64,000 nt of DNA from Saccharothrix sp. (GTDB taxonomy: Bacteria > Actinomycetota > Actinomycetes > Mycobacteriales > Pseudonocardiaceae), in NCBI RefSeq assembly GCF_031180885.1, contig NZ_JAPSLK010000004.1:186001-250000 (forward strand), in the 5' to 3' direction. Under the pieces are notes generated by a model, which ran no database searches, was not told where the DNA came from, and saw nothing but the letters and a program-made list of their open reading frames with translations. Shown in pieces: positions 56,033-64,000 of this stretch. A program made the position numbers and the translations under genes. The first letter of the stretch is position 1. The number at the start of each line of letters is the position of its first letter.

Positions 56033-56796
56033 GCACGGCGATCAAGGCAGGCCGGCCCGGTCCGCGGGCCTGGCTGATCATGATCGGTTGCGAGGCCAGG
56101 ATGGTCGCCCGGGACACCGCCGGCCTCGTCGTCCCCATCGGGCTGCCACTGCTGATCCTGGTGATGAGCGCGTCGTCGGCGGGCGACCAGGTCGTGGCCG
56201 ACGGGCGAACCGCCCTCGACGTCTTCGTCCTGCCGCTGGTGCTCACCATGGTGATCGCGACCATCGGCATCATCAACATGCCGAGCTTCCTGGCCTACTA
56301 CCGCCGCAGCGGAATCCTGCGCCGGCTCGCGGTCACCCCGGCGTCACCGGTCATGGTCCTGCTGGCCCAGGTGGTGGTGAGCGTGATCCAGGCGGTCATC
56401 GGAATCACGGCCGCGCTCACCGTGGCGATGTCGGCGTTCGACGCCGGTCCCCCGACCCGCCTCGCGACCGCGCTCGGCGTGTTCGTTCTCGCGATGGCGG
56501 CGATGTACGGCGTCGGCATGATCGTCGCCGCGGTCGCGCCGACGCCCAACTCCGCGGTGGCGATCGGGCTCGTCGCGTTCTTCGCCCTCGGCGCCCTCGG
56601 CGGCATGTTCGGCGGGCGCGACGCCCTCCCGGACGCGGTCGCGACGGTCGGCGAGTGGCTCCCGTTCGGCGCCTCGGTCGAGGCGCTGGGCGCGGCGTGG
56701 GCCGGAGCCCCGGTCGAACCGGCACACCTGGTCAGCCTGGGCGCGACGACGGTCGTCGGCGGCACCGTCGCGGGCCTGCTCTTCCGCTGGGAGTGA
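56029..56796 (+). CDS. ABC-2 type permease
   Basis: A 255-residue membrane protein with about six helices (GLVVPIGLPLLILVMS, VLPLVLTMVIATIGI, LLAQVVVSVIQAVIGITAAL, VFVLAMAAMYGVGMIVAAVA, GLVAFFALGALGGMFGG, GATTVVGGTVAGLLF) and the ABC-2 cytoplasmic segment YYRRSGILRRLAVTPASP. It pairs with the overlapping ATPase. It ends 45 bases before the convergent SagB-like gene. Confidence 0.92.
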   Translation: MSTAIKAGRPGPRAWLIMIGCEARMVARDTAGLVVPIGLPLLILVMSASSAGDQVVADGRTALDVFVLPLVLTMVIATIGIINMPSFLAYYRRSGILRRLAVTPASPVMVLLAQVVVSVIQAVIGITAALTVAMSAFDAGPPTRLATALGVFVLAMAAMYGVGMIVAAVAPTPNSAVAIGLVAFFALGALGGMFGGRDALPDAVATVGEWLPFGASVEALGAAWAGAPVEPAHLVSLGATTVVGGTVAGLLFRWE

Positions 56797-56841
56797 CGCC
56801 GTGACCCCGATCGGTGGGTCGCCTCAGTGGCCTGCGCGGTG

Positions 56842-58434
56842 TCACCCCGCCGACGTGGGTGCCGAGCTGACCGGCATGAGGTAGACCAGCATGTCGTTCA
56901 CGCCGTCCAACCCGAGCACGTCGTGGGCCATGTCGTCGTAGAACCCGCCGATCATCCCCAGCGACAACCCGGCCGACTGGGCCACGAGCGCGAGGTTCTG
57001 GGCCAGGTGCCCCGCCTCGACCAAGGTCAGCCGCAGCGCCCGCAGGCCGTAGAACCGGCGCAGCTCGCCTGCCCGCACGTACAGGGCGAGCAGCGCGGGT
57101 GTCGTGGCGAGCACGACGCCGTCATCCCGCGGGCCGAACCACATCGACGTCAGCGTGACCTCCGATGTGGACGGTGCGGGTGCGATCCGCACGAGGACCC
57201 GCCTCGCCTCGTCCACGTCGTACACACCCGGCGCGAGGTCGGACACCTCCCACGCGATCAACCTCAGCCGAGCGGTGTGCAGCGCGCCCGCGCTCGGGTA
57301 CGGCCTGCGCCCGCCGGGCAGCGCGCCCTGCGCGGTCCACAGCAGGGTGGCCAGTTGCCCCGCTGACAGCGGCCCGGTCAACTGCTCGCCACGCGAGGTG
57401 TGGCGGTCGGACAGCGCGTCCGCCAGCGAACCGGACGGGGCCTGGGCCGGCGGCAGCGTCACGACCTCGTGCCACGGCAGCACCGGCGGCCAGGACGGGA
57501 CCACGCCCTTGCGCGGTCCCTGTTCCTCCACGCCGGACAGGAACTTGCTCGCCTCCAGGTACCGGCGGTCGGGCGCCGACGCGCCGTCCTCGTGGAACGG
57601 CGTGACGCCGTCCGGGGAGCCCGCGGTCTGCGCGACCAGCCAGCACACCGTGCGCTCCTCCTCGGGGCCGATGCCGAGCCGGTTCAGCAGCATGTGCAAC
57701 TGCGACGCCCACACGTACGACGGCAGGTCCGGCCGCACCTGGTCCATCCAGAACGCGACCGCGCCGGTCGCGTGGGACTCCAGCCGGTCCCAGCGGGCGC
57801 TGAGATCCGCCGCCCGTTGCTCGTGCAGCTTCCGCGCGGCCACGTGCGAGCGGAGCGTCGGCGGCGCGGACGGCTCGTGGCCCTGCCGCCACCCGGACGC
57901 GAGCGTGCGCAGCCACGACGCCGCGGCCAGGCGGTCCATCTTGAGCGCGATGGTCGTGGCCATCACCAGCTCCACGGCGGCGCTGACCTTCGCGCCCGGT
58001 GTCCTCGCGGCGCGCAGCACGGCCACCGCGACCTCCGTGCCGCGGCAGAACACCTCCTCCGCCACCGGCAGCGCCCGCGGTCCGCCGTACCGGTGCACTT
58101 CGGGCTCGTACGGCACCTCGCGCACGTCGCCGTGCGGCAGCCAGTCGTCCCCCGAGGTGCCGAGGGAGGCGTAGAACCGCTCGGGGTCGACCGACAGCTC
58201 GGGGAAGCCCGCGCCGGAGACCAGGTCGCGCAACTGCGCGGTGAGGTCCGTGGTCGCGTCGCGGAGCCGGATGCGCAGGTGCGGGCCGGTCGACCAGTAC
58301 CGGAGGTAGAACCAGTCGGCGATCCGGCCCGCCGCGCGGTGCTCGGCCAGCGCCGGTGCGAGCGTGTCGGCGATGAACGCGTCCACGTGCTCGGTCGCCC
58401 ACGACAGCCGGACGTGCAGGCTGGTCCAGGTCAT
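56842..58434 (-). CDS. SpaB_C domain fused to SagB-type azoline dehydrogenase
   Basis: A 530-residue two-domain protein starting at ATG 58434, overlapping the previous stop (TGATG). Residues ~1-270 match the thiopeptide-type SpaB_C domain (ADWFYLRYWSTGPHLRIRLR). Residues ~330-530 are a nitroreductase-like FMN domain of the SagB/ThcOx type (LSDRHTSRGEQLTGPLSAGQ, LPGGRRPYPSAGALHTARLR, LRLTLVEAGHLAQNLALVAQ, DVLGLDGVNDMLVYLMPV). Such enzymes oxidise azolines to thiazoles or oxazoles. The SpaB_C domain usually acts in tRNA-Glu-dependent dehydration or [4+2] pyridine formation, so the fusion combines two maturation functions. It is the last gene of the cluster on this strand. Confidence 0.85.
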   Translation of the reverse strand: MTWTSLHVRLSWATEHVDAFIADTLAPALAEHRAAGRIADWFYLRYWSTGPHLRIRLRDATTDLTAQLRDLVSGAGFPELSVDPERFYASLGTSGDDWLPHGDVREVPYEPEVHRYGGPRALPVAEEVFCRGTEVAVAVLRAARTPGAKVSAAVELVMATTIALKMDRLAAASWLRTLASGWRQGHEPSAPPTLRSHVAARKLHEQRAADLSARWDRLESHATGAVAFWMDQVRPDLPSYVWASQLHMLLNRLGIGPEEERTVCWLVAQTAGSPDGVTPFHEDGASAPDRRYLEASKFLSGVEEQGPRKGVVPSWPPVLPWHEVVTLPPAQAPSGSLADALSDRHTSRGEQLTGPLSAGQLATLLWTAQGALPGGRRPYPSAGALHTARLRLIAWEVSDLAPGVYDVDEARRVLVRIAPAPSTSEVTLTSMWFGPRDDGVVLATTPALLALYVRAGELRRFYGLRALRLTLVEAGHLAQNLALVAQSAGLSLGMIGGFYDDMAHDVLGLDGVNDMLVYLMPVSSAPTSAG

Positions 58435-59546
58435 CACGCCTCCAGCGGACTCAGGTCGTAGGTGAAACCCGTGCCGCGCGGGCGGCCTGCCACGAGCAGG
58501 TACAGCAGCGAGTGCGACGCCGGCGCCCGGACGAGCGCTTCCAGCGGGCTGTCGAACACGCTGCGGGCGGGCCTGCAGAACATCCCCGCGCCCGCCGCCG
58601 CCGTGCACGCGTGCTGCGCCGTCGCGCCGGCCGCGCGCAGGAGTGCGCGATAGCCGTCCGGGCCGTCCGAGGCCACGGCCGCGGCCGGGTCGCCCGTGGT
58701 GACCAGCGCCAGGTTCATCCGGGCCACGTCGATGGTGTTGGGCGGGTGCCCGAACACCTCGCGCACGTCCTCCAGGGCCTGGCCGGGTTCGACGAGCCGC
58801 AGCCCGTCCACCGCGTACCAGCCGTCGACCAGGCCCTCGACGTTGCGCACCGCCAGCCTGTGCCGCAGGTCGTCGCGCACCGGTGAGCCCGCCGGGGGAC
58901 GGGTGATCGCCGCCACGAAGGCGCGCACGGCGCTCGCGGGCAGCGGCCTGGGGTCGGCGGAGATGCCGCACGGCCCGAAACCCGAGCTTCGCGGCGGCAT
59001 CGGCGGCAACGGCTCACCGGTCTCCCGGTCCGGGGCCACCGTCACGGTGAGCCCCGAGGTCCACGCCTCCAGCCCGTGCCGGGGAGCGTGTTCGACCAGG
59101 GCCGCGGCCAGGTGGCCGACCTCCAGCTCGGTGAGCACGTCGCCGAACTCCCGGTAACCCTCGGACAGGCGTTCCCGCCGCCGCACGAGCTCCAGCCGCA
59201 CCGGCCCGTCCAGGACGGGCGGTTCGGCGCCGATCGTGGCCCGCCGCACCGGGTCCAGCGGCCACCGCCGCGACCCGATCACCAGCACCAGGTCCACCGT
59301 GAACGCGGCCCGCGCCGACGGGTAGCCGCGGTGGTCGTTGTACTGGTTCCACGTCTCCCAGCGCAGCGGCGTCGCCACTTCCGTCAGCAGCCGGCCCAGC
59401 GCCGCGCCGAAACGGCCCTGGGCGGCCAGGGCGGTGAACGGCACCCGCGGTCCCGCCGAGGGCCGGAACGGCGCGGGTCGCCCTCGCTCCACCACCCGGC
59501 CCGGGCCGTGCGCGTAGGCGGTGGCGAGCGCGTCGGCGGCGGTCAC
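58434..59546 (-). CDS. Second nitroreductase-like (SagB-family) oxidoreductase
   Basis: A 370-residue protein from GTG 59546, overlapping the YcaO stop. Two nitroreductase-like halves are visible: RPSAGPRVPFTALAAQGRFG with RWETWNQYNDHRGYPSARAA (N-terminal), and LRAAGATAQHACTAAAGAGM with FCRPARSVFDSPLEALVRAP (C-terminal). The glycine/arginine-rich FMN loops are weaker than in the neighbouring SagB domain. Thiopeptide and linear-azole clusters often carry two such dehydrogenases, one active and one as partner. That division here is inferred. Confidence 0.75.
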   Translation of the reverse strand: MTAADALATAYAHGPGRVVERGRPAPFRPSAGPRVPFTALAAQGRFGAALGRLLTEVATPLRWETWNQYNDHRGYPSARAAFTVDLVLVIGSRRWPLDPVRRATIGAEPPVLDGPVRLELVRRRERLSEGYREFGDVLTELEVGHLAAALVEHAPRHGLEAWTSGLTVTVAPDRETGEPLPPMPPRSSGFGPCGISADPRPLPASAVRAFVAAITRPPAGSPVRDDLRHRLAVRNVEGLVDGWYAVDGLRLVEPGQALEDVREVFGHPPNTIDVARMNLALVTTGDPAAAVASDGPDGYRALLRAAGATAQHACTAAAGAGMFCRPARSVFDSPLEALVRAPASHSLLYLLVAGRPRGTGFTYDLSPLEA

Positions 59547-61276
59547 GGGAACGGGTGGGGCAGCGGGGGACCGACCGGGCGCAGCCGGGGTATGCCGCGC
59601 GTGCGGCGGTTGCGCTCGCCGAACGACATCGGCACGGTTCCGGGCACGATGACCTTCGCCGAGTGCAGTCCCAGCCGGGTGCGCCACACCGGGTCCGTCT
59701 GGTCGACCGCGATCACCTCCAGGTCCAGTGCGGCCCACTTGCGCACGTAGTGCTCCAGCAGCGCGTCCAGGTCGTCCCGCGGCACGTCCGGGACCACCGG
59801 GTCGACCGGTGTCCCGGGCACGAGGAAGTCGTACCGGTCGGCGGCCTCCGGGAGCCCGTTGACGGCCACGTGGTCCTCCATCGTGCGGATCAGCTCCGGT
59901 GCCGCGAGCATCTTCCGCAGCCGTTCCGGGTCGTGGTCGCCGGGACGGGCGCGGTACTGCTTGGCCGCCGACTCGACGTCCACCGCCACTTCGGCCGCCG
60001 CCGAGCGCATCGCCGCGTCCGGGTCCAAGCTCGCGCCGGCGGCGAAGAACGCCCTCGGTGGCAGCTCTCCGCGGCCGGTGTAGCGGGCCAGGGACAACAC
60101 GGAGGGCACGCCCAGGTCGTTGGTGGCGTCGTAGAACTCCAGGTCGTAGCCCAGCTGCGCCATCCGGTCGACCAGGTGCAGGCAGAACCCGTCCCGGACG
60201 ACCAGGTGCGGCAGGCGTTTGCGCTCGTACCAGGCGGTCAGGAACGCGTCCCGCTCGGCGATCTCGAACATCCCGTGCAGCACGGCTTCGGTGGGGCTGT
60301 TGCCCGTGCCGCAGCCGTTGGAGGTCTCGTCCACGAACCGCGGGCCCGCGTCGTGCCCCATGGCCCAGTACGCCACGTGCTCGGGCACCGCGATCGGCTT
60401 GGCGTGCGTGTACGACCAGCCGTGCACCCACCGCGTCCGGACATCGGGGTGGTACTCGACGGTGTGCGGTGACTCGTTGTCGGGCAGGCCCAGCCGGGTC
60501 GGGTCCAGCGCCGTCTCCCCGAGTTCGGCGTAGGACGCCACCAGGACCGTGGTGACGCGGCGGGGCCGCATCCCGGCGTGCCGCTCCACGGCCTCGAACA
60601 GCGCCACCCGCTCGGCTCCGGCGTAGTCGCCCGTGCGGCCGAAACCGACTTGCCCGGCCTGGTTGTCCGGCACGATCTCCGCGGTGACCGCCGCCAGGGG
60701 CAGGTCCCCGACCCGGAAGAGCCCGCCGACCGGGCCGTGCCGCAGGTCGAACAGCGCTTCCCGCACCGCGTCGCCGTCGGTGCGCGGGTTGGCACCCCGC
60801 AGCGTGCCCGGGACCACCGGGACCGGCGTGCGGACGACCGTCGCGGCGTCGGGGGAGTCCTCCGGCAGCGGCCCGCACACCGGGCAGCCGCCGGACCGGG
60901 GCCGCACCCGGTGTTCGGCGACTGTCGCGAGATCCGTCCGCACGGCCAGCACGACGTCGCGGTACGCGTCCGGATCCGCCAGCACCCGCTCGACGAGCAC
61001 GTCCACCAGGGGCCCCAGCGCGGGGGAACACAGGCCGCCCAAGCGCATGCCCTCGTCGCGGCGCGGTACGGACCTGCCCAGCGTGGCGAGCCGCGCGTCC
61101 TCGGCGCAGCGCAGGCACACACCGCCACCGCCGCCGAACACCGGCCCGAGCAGCACCAGACCACCGTCGTGGCGCATCGGCAGCACGGGCGCGTCCGCGC
61201 CGTCCGCGCTGATCCGGTCGAGATCGCCGATCGTGTACCGGGACAGCTCCAGCACGTTCAGGTCCAGCACGGTCAC
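59543..61276 (-). CDS. YcaO cyclodehydratase
   Basis: A 577-residue protein from GTG 61276. Residues ~45-160 hold two CxxC pairs (CLRCAEDARL and CPVCGPLPED), likely a zinc site. Residues ~180-560 are a YcaO domain with ATP/Mg-binding segments ERVALFEAVERHAGM, FVDETSNGCGTGNSPTEAVL, HGMFEIAERDAFL and AAAEVAVDVESAAKQY. The C-terminus ends in PPLPHPFP, the PxPxP tail typical of azoline-forming YcaO proteins. It activates backbone amides with ATP to cyclise Cys, Ser or Thr. Overlapping genes on both sides include the E1-like partner. Confidence 0.92.
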   Translation of the reverse strand: MTVLDLNVLELSRYTIGDLDRISADGADAPVLPMRHDGGLVLLGPVFGGGGGVCLRCAEDARLATLGRSVPRRDEGMRLGGLCSPALGPLVDVLVERVLADPDAYRDVVLAVRTDLATVAEHRVRPRSGGCPVCGPLPEDSPDAATVVRTPVPVVPGTLRGANPRTDGDAVREALFDLRHGPVGGLFRVGDLPLAAVTAEIVPDNQAGQVGFGRTGDYAGAERVALFEAVERHAGMRPRRVTTVLVASYAELGETALDPTRLGLPDNESPHTVEYHPDVRTRWVHGWSYTHAKPIAVPEHVAYWAMGHDAGPRFVDETSNGCGTGNSPTEAVLHGMFEIAERDAFLTAWYERKRLPHLVVRDGFCLHLVDRMAQLGYDLEFYDATNDLGVPSVLSLARYTGRGELPPRAFFAAGASLDPDAAMRSAAAEVAVDVESAAKQYRARPGDHDPERLRKMLAAPELIRTMEDHVAVNGLPEAADRYDFLVPGTPVDPVVPDVPRDDLDALLEHYVRKWAALDLEVIAVDQTDPVWRTRLGLHSAKVIVPGTVPMSFGERNRRTRGIPRLRPVGPPLPHPFP

Positions 61277-62823
61277 CGGCTCACCTCCGGCACCGCGAAC
61301 GCCACCACGCCGGCGGCGTCCAACACCGGGCCGAGGCTCACCGGTTTCACCTCGGCCGGCGCGAGCAGCGCCCGCAGGTCGTGCTGCAACGCCTCTTCGC
61401 CGTCCCGGACCCCGAAGGGCCAGAACCAGTCCCGGTTCGTCCACGGCGCGTCGGCGCCCTCCGGGGCGGCGACCGGCGTCGCTCCACAAAGGACGACGGT
61501 GTCGTCGTGCCCGGCCTGCGCCCGTCCGGCGGCGGCCAGCGCGGCGAACGCCACGGCGTCGGCGGCGCTCGCCTCCACCGCCCAGGACAGCACCTGTCCG
61601 CGCAGCCGCACGACGGCGCGGACCACGCGGTGGTCCAGCCTCGTCACCTCGACCTGTGCGGGCAGGCCGAACCGCAGCGTGACGGCCTTCCACCAGCGCC
61701 GCGCGGTCGGGTCGGTGAGCCACTCGTCCTCACCGACCGGCGTGCCCGGCACGTCCCGCGCGGCCGTGCGCAGCGCCAGGCCCAAGGCGTGGGTCCGGTC
61801 CGCGCCGAGTACCGCGCCCTCGGGCGCGAGTTCCCGCGCGGCGCGGATCAGCGCGTCGAGCCGCGCCGAGTGCTCGGTCGTGCCGAACCCGACCACGTCA
61901 CCGGACGCGGCGAGCTTGACCGGCAGTTGTGGCAGGTCGCCGGGCACCGGTTTCGCCACCGGGCCGAGTTCGGCGTCCCCCAGCACGTCCAGCAGCGTCC
62001 CGTTCGGCTCGCACGGCCGGACCTCGGACAGCCACGGGTGGTACTCGGCGCGCAGCGGATCGACCCTGGCGACGAGCACCGCCTGGTGCGGCGGGCCGGG
62101 CGGCGGCACGTCCTGCCACATGTTCACGACCTCCACCGACGGGTCGGGCAGACCGCCCACCGCGCACACCAGCCGGTGCGCGGCGGCCGAGCCGACCAGC
62201 GCGGCCAGCACCTCGGGCGGCGCACCCGCGGTGCCCGCGAGCCGGTCGGCGACCGCTGACGCGTCCGCGAGCACGTCGGCCCGCGAGCCCGGCGCGACCA
62301 CGAAACCCACGTCCTCGGCGCACCCGGCGGCAACCGCGTGACCGCCGGCGGTGAGCAGGAGCCCTGCGCCGGACTCGACCGCGGTCGCCAGCCCGGACGC
62401 GGTGAGCGCGCGGACCGCCGCTTTCGCCAACGGGCCTTCGCCCGTCACGGTGACCGTCGCGGCCTTCAGCCGCCGCCACGACTCCAGCGGTGCCGCGGCG
62501 ACGGACTCCAGCCAACTCGCGATCTCCCCGGGAGGCGCCTCGTCGCCCCAGGACGCGGGCACCTCCACCAGCAGGTCGTGCTCCCACAACTGGGTGATGA
62601 TCAGCTCCAGGGCCTTGGCCACGGCCGGCGACGCGTTCTCCGGAACGGCCAACCGGCCTGGCGGCACGCCGTCGGCCAGCGGACCGGCGAGGCGTTCCCA
62701 GATGGCCCACAGGCCCTTGCCGCCGTCCAAGGTGAAGCTGGACTTCCAACCGCGCACGTGCAGGCCGGTCGCCGTGGGGGTGGCGTGCGCGATGGGGCGC
62801 AGGCGCAGCAGCACGTCGTTCAC
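61273..62823 (-). CDS. E1-like/Ocin-ThiF-type cyclodehydratase partner
   Basis: A 516-residue protein from GTG 62823, overlapping both neighbours by 4 nt. The start (LLRLRPIAHATPTATGLHVR, then SSFTLDGGKGLWAIWERLAG) resembles the RRE-containing N-terminus of azole-cluster partner proteins, and ATVTVTGEGPLAKAAVRALT is a degenerate ThiF/E1 Rossmann motif lacking the usual GGGxG. The position directly before YcaO fits the leader-peptide-binding partner that delivers the precursor. The C-terminal ~200 residues are poorly conserved. No catalytic Cys of true E1 enzymes is evident. Confidence 0.78.
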   Translation of the reverse strand: MNDVLLRLRPIAHATPTATGLHVRGWKSSFTLDGGKGLWAIWERLAGPLADGVPPGRLAVPENASPAVAKALELIITQLWEHDLLVEVPASWGDEAPPGEIASWLESVAAAPLESWRRLKAATVTVTGEGPLAKAAVRALTASGLATAVESGAGLLLTAGGHAVAAGCAEDVGFVVAPGSRADVLADASAVADRLAGTAGAPPEVLAALVGSAAAHRLVCAVGGLPDPSVEVVNMWQDVPPPGPPHQAVLVARVDPLRAEYHPWLSEVRPCEPNGTLLDVLGDAELGPVAKPVPGDLPQLPVKLAASGDVVGFGTTEHSARLDALIRAARELAPEGAVLGADRTHALGLALRTAARDVPGTPVGEDEWLTDPTARRWWKAVTLRFGLPAQVEVTRLDHRVVRAVVRLRGQVLSWAVEASAADAVAFAALAAAGRAQAGHDDTVVLCGATPVAAPEGADAPWTNRDWFWPFGVRDGEEALQHDLRALLAPAEVKPVSLGPVLDAAGVVAFAVPEVSR

Positions 62824-63896
62824 CGCGTCACCTCGGCCATCCGCGCGATGTGCTCGGACCAGCCGACCCCGGTGATCCGCTGGGCGGCCTTCGCGACGAG
62901 GTTCGCCGCCAGGTAGCGCTCGACCGGCGTCACGTCGCACACCGCGAGCAGTTGGTAGAGCATGTTGGTCCCGAATCGGTAGACGGTGACGGGTCGCTGG
63001 TAGAGCGGGTGGTCGAGGTCGACGGCCTGGAGCTGCCGGTGGTACTCGCTCTGGTAGTCGCGGTGGTCGGGGTGCCAGCGGCGGATCGCCTTCTCCTCGC
63101 CCAGCTCCACGGCCCGCTCGCCGTGCAGCGACGGCCGCTCGGTGGGCAGCTCGCCCCGGTCGAAGACCTCCTCGATCACCCCGCGGGTGTCGACCGTCCA
63201 CGTCGTCCACGGCGTCGGGGTCCGGCCCTCGGCGATGTCGCGCACGGTCTCCGTGGCCTGGTCGGCGTTGCGCTCCCACACCTGGTCGAACCGGGCGCGC
63301 AGCACACCTTCCGGATCGCTGTGCAGCAGGAAGTCCTCCAGGTGGGACAGGAACGAGTGGTAGCCGTTGAGCAGCCCGGCCGGGTAGCGGCTCGCGTGCG
63401 CGGCCATCGCGGTCAGGGCGAGGTGGACGCGGGACGCGGAGGTGCCGTCGGTGGCCACCGCGTCCCGCACGGCCGGCATCCCCAGGCGCAGGCACCGCGT
63501 TCGCAGGCGCACCAGCACGTCGGAGCCGAGCAACCCCCGGATGTCGGTCAGGTCCGTCGGCTCGACCATTACCGTGTTGTCGGGGTGGATCGGCTCGTAG
63601 GGTGGCCGGATCAGCTCGGCCACGCCGTTGTGCCGGGCCTGCGCCAGCAGCTCCTCGTCCGACATGTCCACCGTGGAGGGATGGGCGGACAGGTACGAGC
63701 GCAGCCGGTCCGCGACGAACTCGGCCGCCTCCTCGGAGCCGTCCAACCTGATGCGCAGGTGGGGGCCGTGCAGCCAGTGCCGTTCCACGTGGCCGGTGGC
63801 GCCGGCGCGCCCCACCGCCGCGAGTGCGGGCAGCACCGCCTCCCGGAGCAGTGGCGCCTTCACCGGGTCACGGTAGTAGCAGACGACATCGGTCAC
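62820..63896 (-). CDS. SpaB_C-type lantibiotic dehydratase C-terminal/pyridine-synthase-like protein
   Basis: A 358-residue protein from GTG 63896 with the SpaB_C signature VERHWLHGPHLRIRLDG near residue 40 and later PLYQRPVTVYRFGTNMLYQL. Stand-alone proteins of this kind are the elimination half of split LanB dehydratases, or the [4+2] pyridine synthases of thiopeptide pathways. Sequence alone does not separate the two. Overlaps with the LanB-like end upstream and the E1-like gene downstream place it within the same unit. Confidence 0.8.
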   Translation of the reverse strand: MTDVVCYYRDPVKAPLLREAVLPALAAVGRAGATGHVERHWLHGPHLRIRLDGSEEAAEFVADRLRSYLSAHPSTVDMSDEELLAQARHNGVAELIRPPYEPIHPDNTVMVEPTDLTDIRGLLGSDVLVRLRTRCLRLGMPAVRDAVATDGTSASRVHLALTAMAAHASRYPAGLLNGYHSFLSHLEDFLLHSDPEGVLRARFDQVWERNADQATETVRDIAEGRTPTPWTTWTVDTRGVIEEVFDRGELPTERPSLHGERAVELGEEKAIRRWHPDHRDYQSEYHRQLQAVDLDHPLYQRPVTVYRFGTNMLYQLLAVCDVTPVERYLAANLVAKAAQRITGVGWSEHIARMAEVTR

Positions 63897-64000
63897 ACTG
63901 CCCTCCAGTACGTTTCCGCGATCATCTCGACCACCCGCCCGTTCGGTGACCCGGCGCCGGGCACGGGCAGTGCCTCGGTCAGCCGGACGCCCTCGGGGAA
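63893..64000 (-). CDS. Partial gene, likely LanB dehydratase C-terminus
   Basis: Only the last 35 codons are inside the window (FPEGVRLTEALPVPGAGSPN and RVVEMIAETYWRAV). The stop overlaps the GTG of the SpaB_C gene. Position suggests the tRNA-Glu-dependent glutamylation half of a split LanB, but too little sequence is visible to confirm it. Confidence 0.5.
   Translation of the reverse strand, partial: FPEGVRLTEALPVPGAGSPNGRVVEMIAETYWRAV

Overview
The window is high-GC DNA with gene-dense, GTGA/ATGA-overlapping operons, typical of a filamentous actinomycete. The gene set (clavam and azole-peptide biosynthesis, SARP regulator, CebR-type operator, SCO4402-like immunity protein) suggests an actinobacterium, perhaps a pseudonocardiad, but no rRNA or housekeeping marker is present to prove it. 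No tRNA, rRNA or CRISPR array was recognised.

Left part (1-16.5 kb): end of a GH15 glucoamylase-like gene; a four-gene minus-strand operon (E-set/gluconate-2-dehydrogenase-3 protein, GMC oxidoreductase, two cupin proteins); a secreted PL7 alginate lyase fused to discoidin-like and GH16-like modules; a phytanoyl-CoA-dioxygenase-like enzyme; remnants of a KAP NTPase and a tyrosine-type integrase; and a coupled pair made of a beta-propeller/pseudo-lipase and an intact class-3 lipase.

Centre (18.06-36.11 kb): the main result is a compact clavam (bicyclic beta-lactam) biosynthetic cluster. It carries all early enzymes (CeaS, beta-lactam synthetase, proclavaminate amidinohydrolase, clavaminate synthase, ornithine acetyltransferase) plus homologues of the 5S-clavam genes cvm1, cvm2, cvm5 and cvm6, an SHMT-like PLP enzyme, a SARP-AAA regulator, an ATP-grasp ligase and an M20 peptidase. 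The clavulanic-acid-specific reductase, OppA-like proteins and beta-lactamase-like proteins are absent, so a 5S clavam, possibly peptidyl, is the likelier product. Transposase debris lies on both sides.

Right part (36.5-64 kb): a CYTH protein beside a broken radical-SAM gene; a PQQ-type aldose dehydrogenase under a perfect CebR-like operator; a protein with an eCIS-type leader motif; a large Lys/Pro/Ala-repeat polymorphic toxin with an overlapping SCO4402-family immunity gene; an SMP-30-like lactonase; a STAS protein; an MNIO (DUF692) RiPP operon whose precursor has nine regularly spaced cysteines; a two-component system divergent from an ABC exporter; and the start of an azole/thiopeptide-like RiPP cluster (LanB end, SpaB_C protein, E1-like partner, YcaO, two SagB-like oxidoreductases) that runs off the right edge.

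Three specialised-metabolite loci therefore occupy about half of the 64 kb, separated by degraded mobile elements: the layout of an accessory, transfer-prone chromosome arm.
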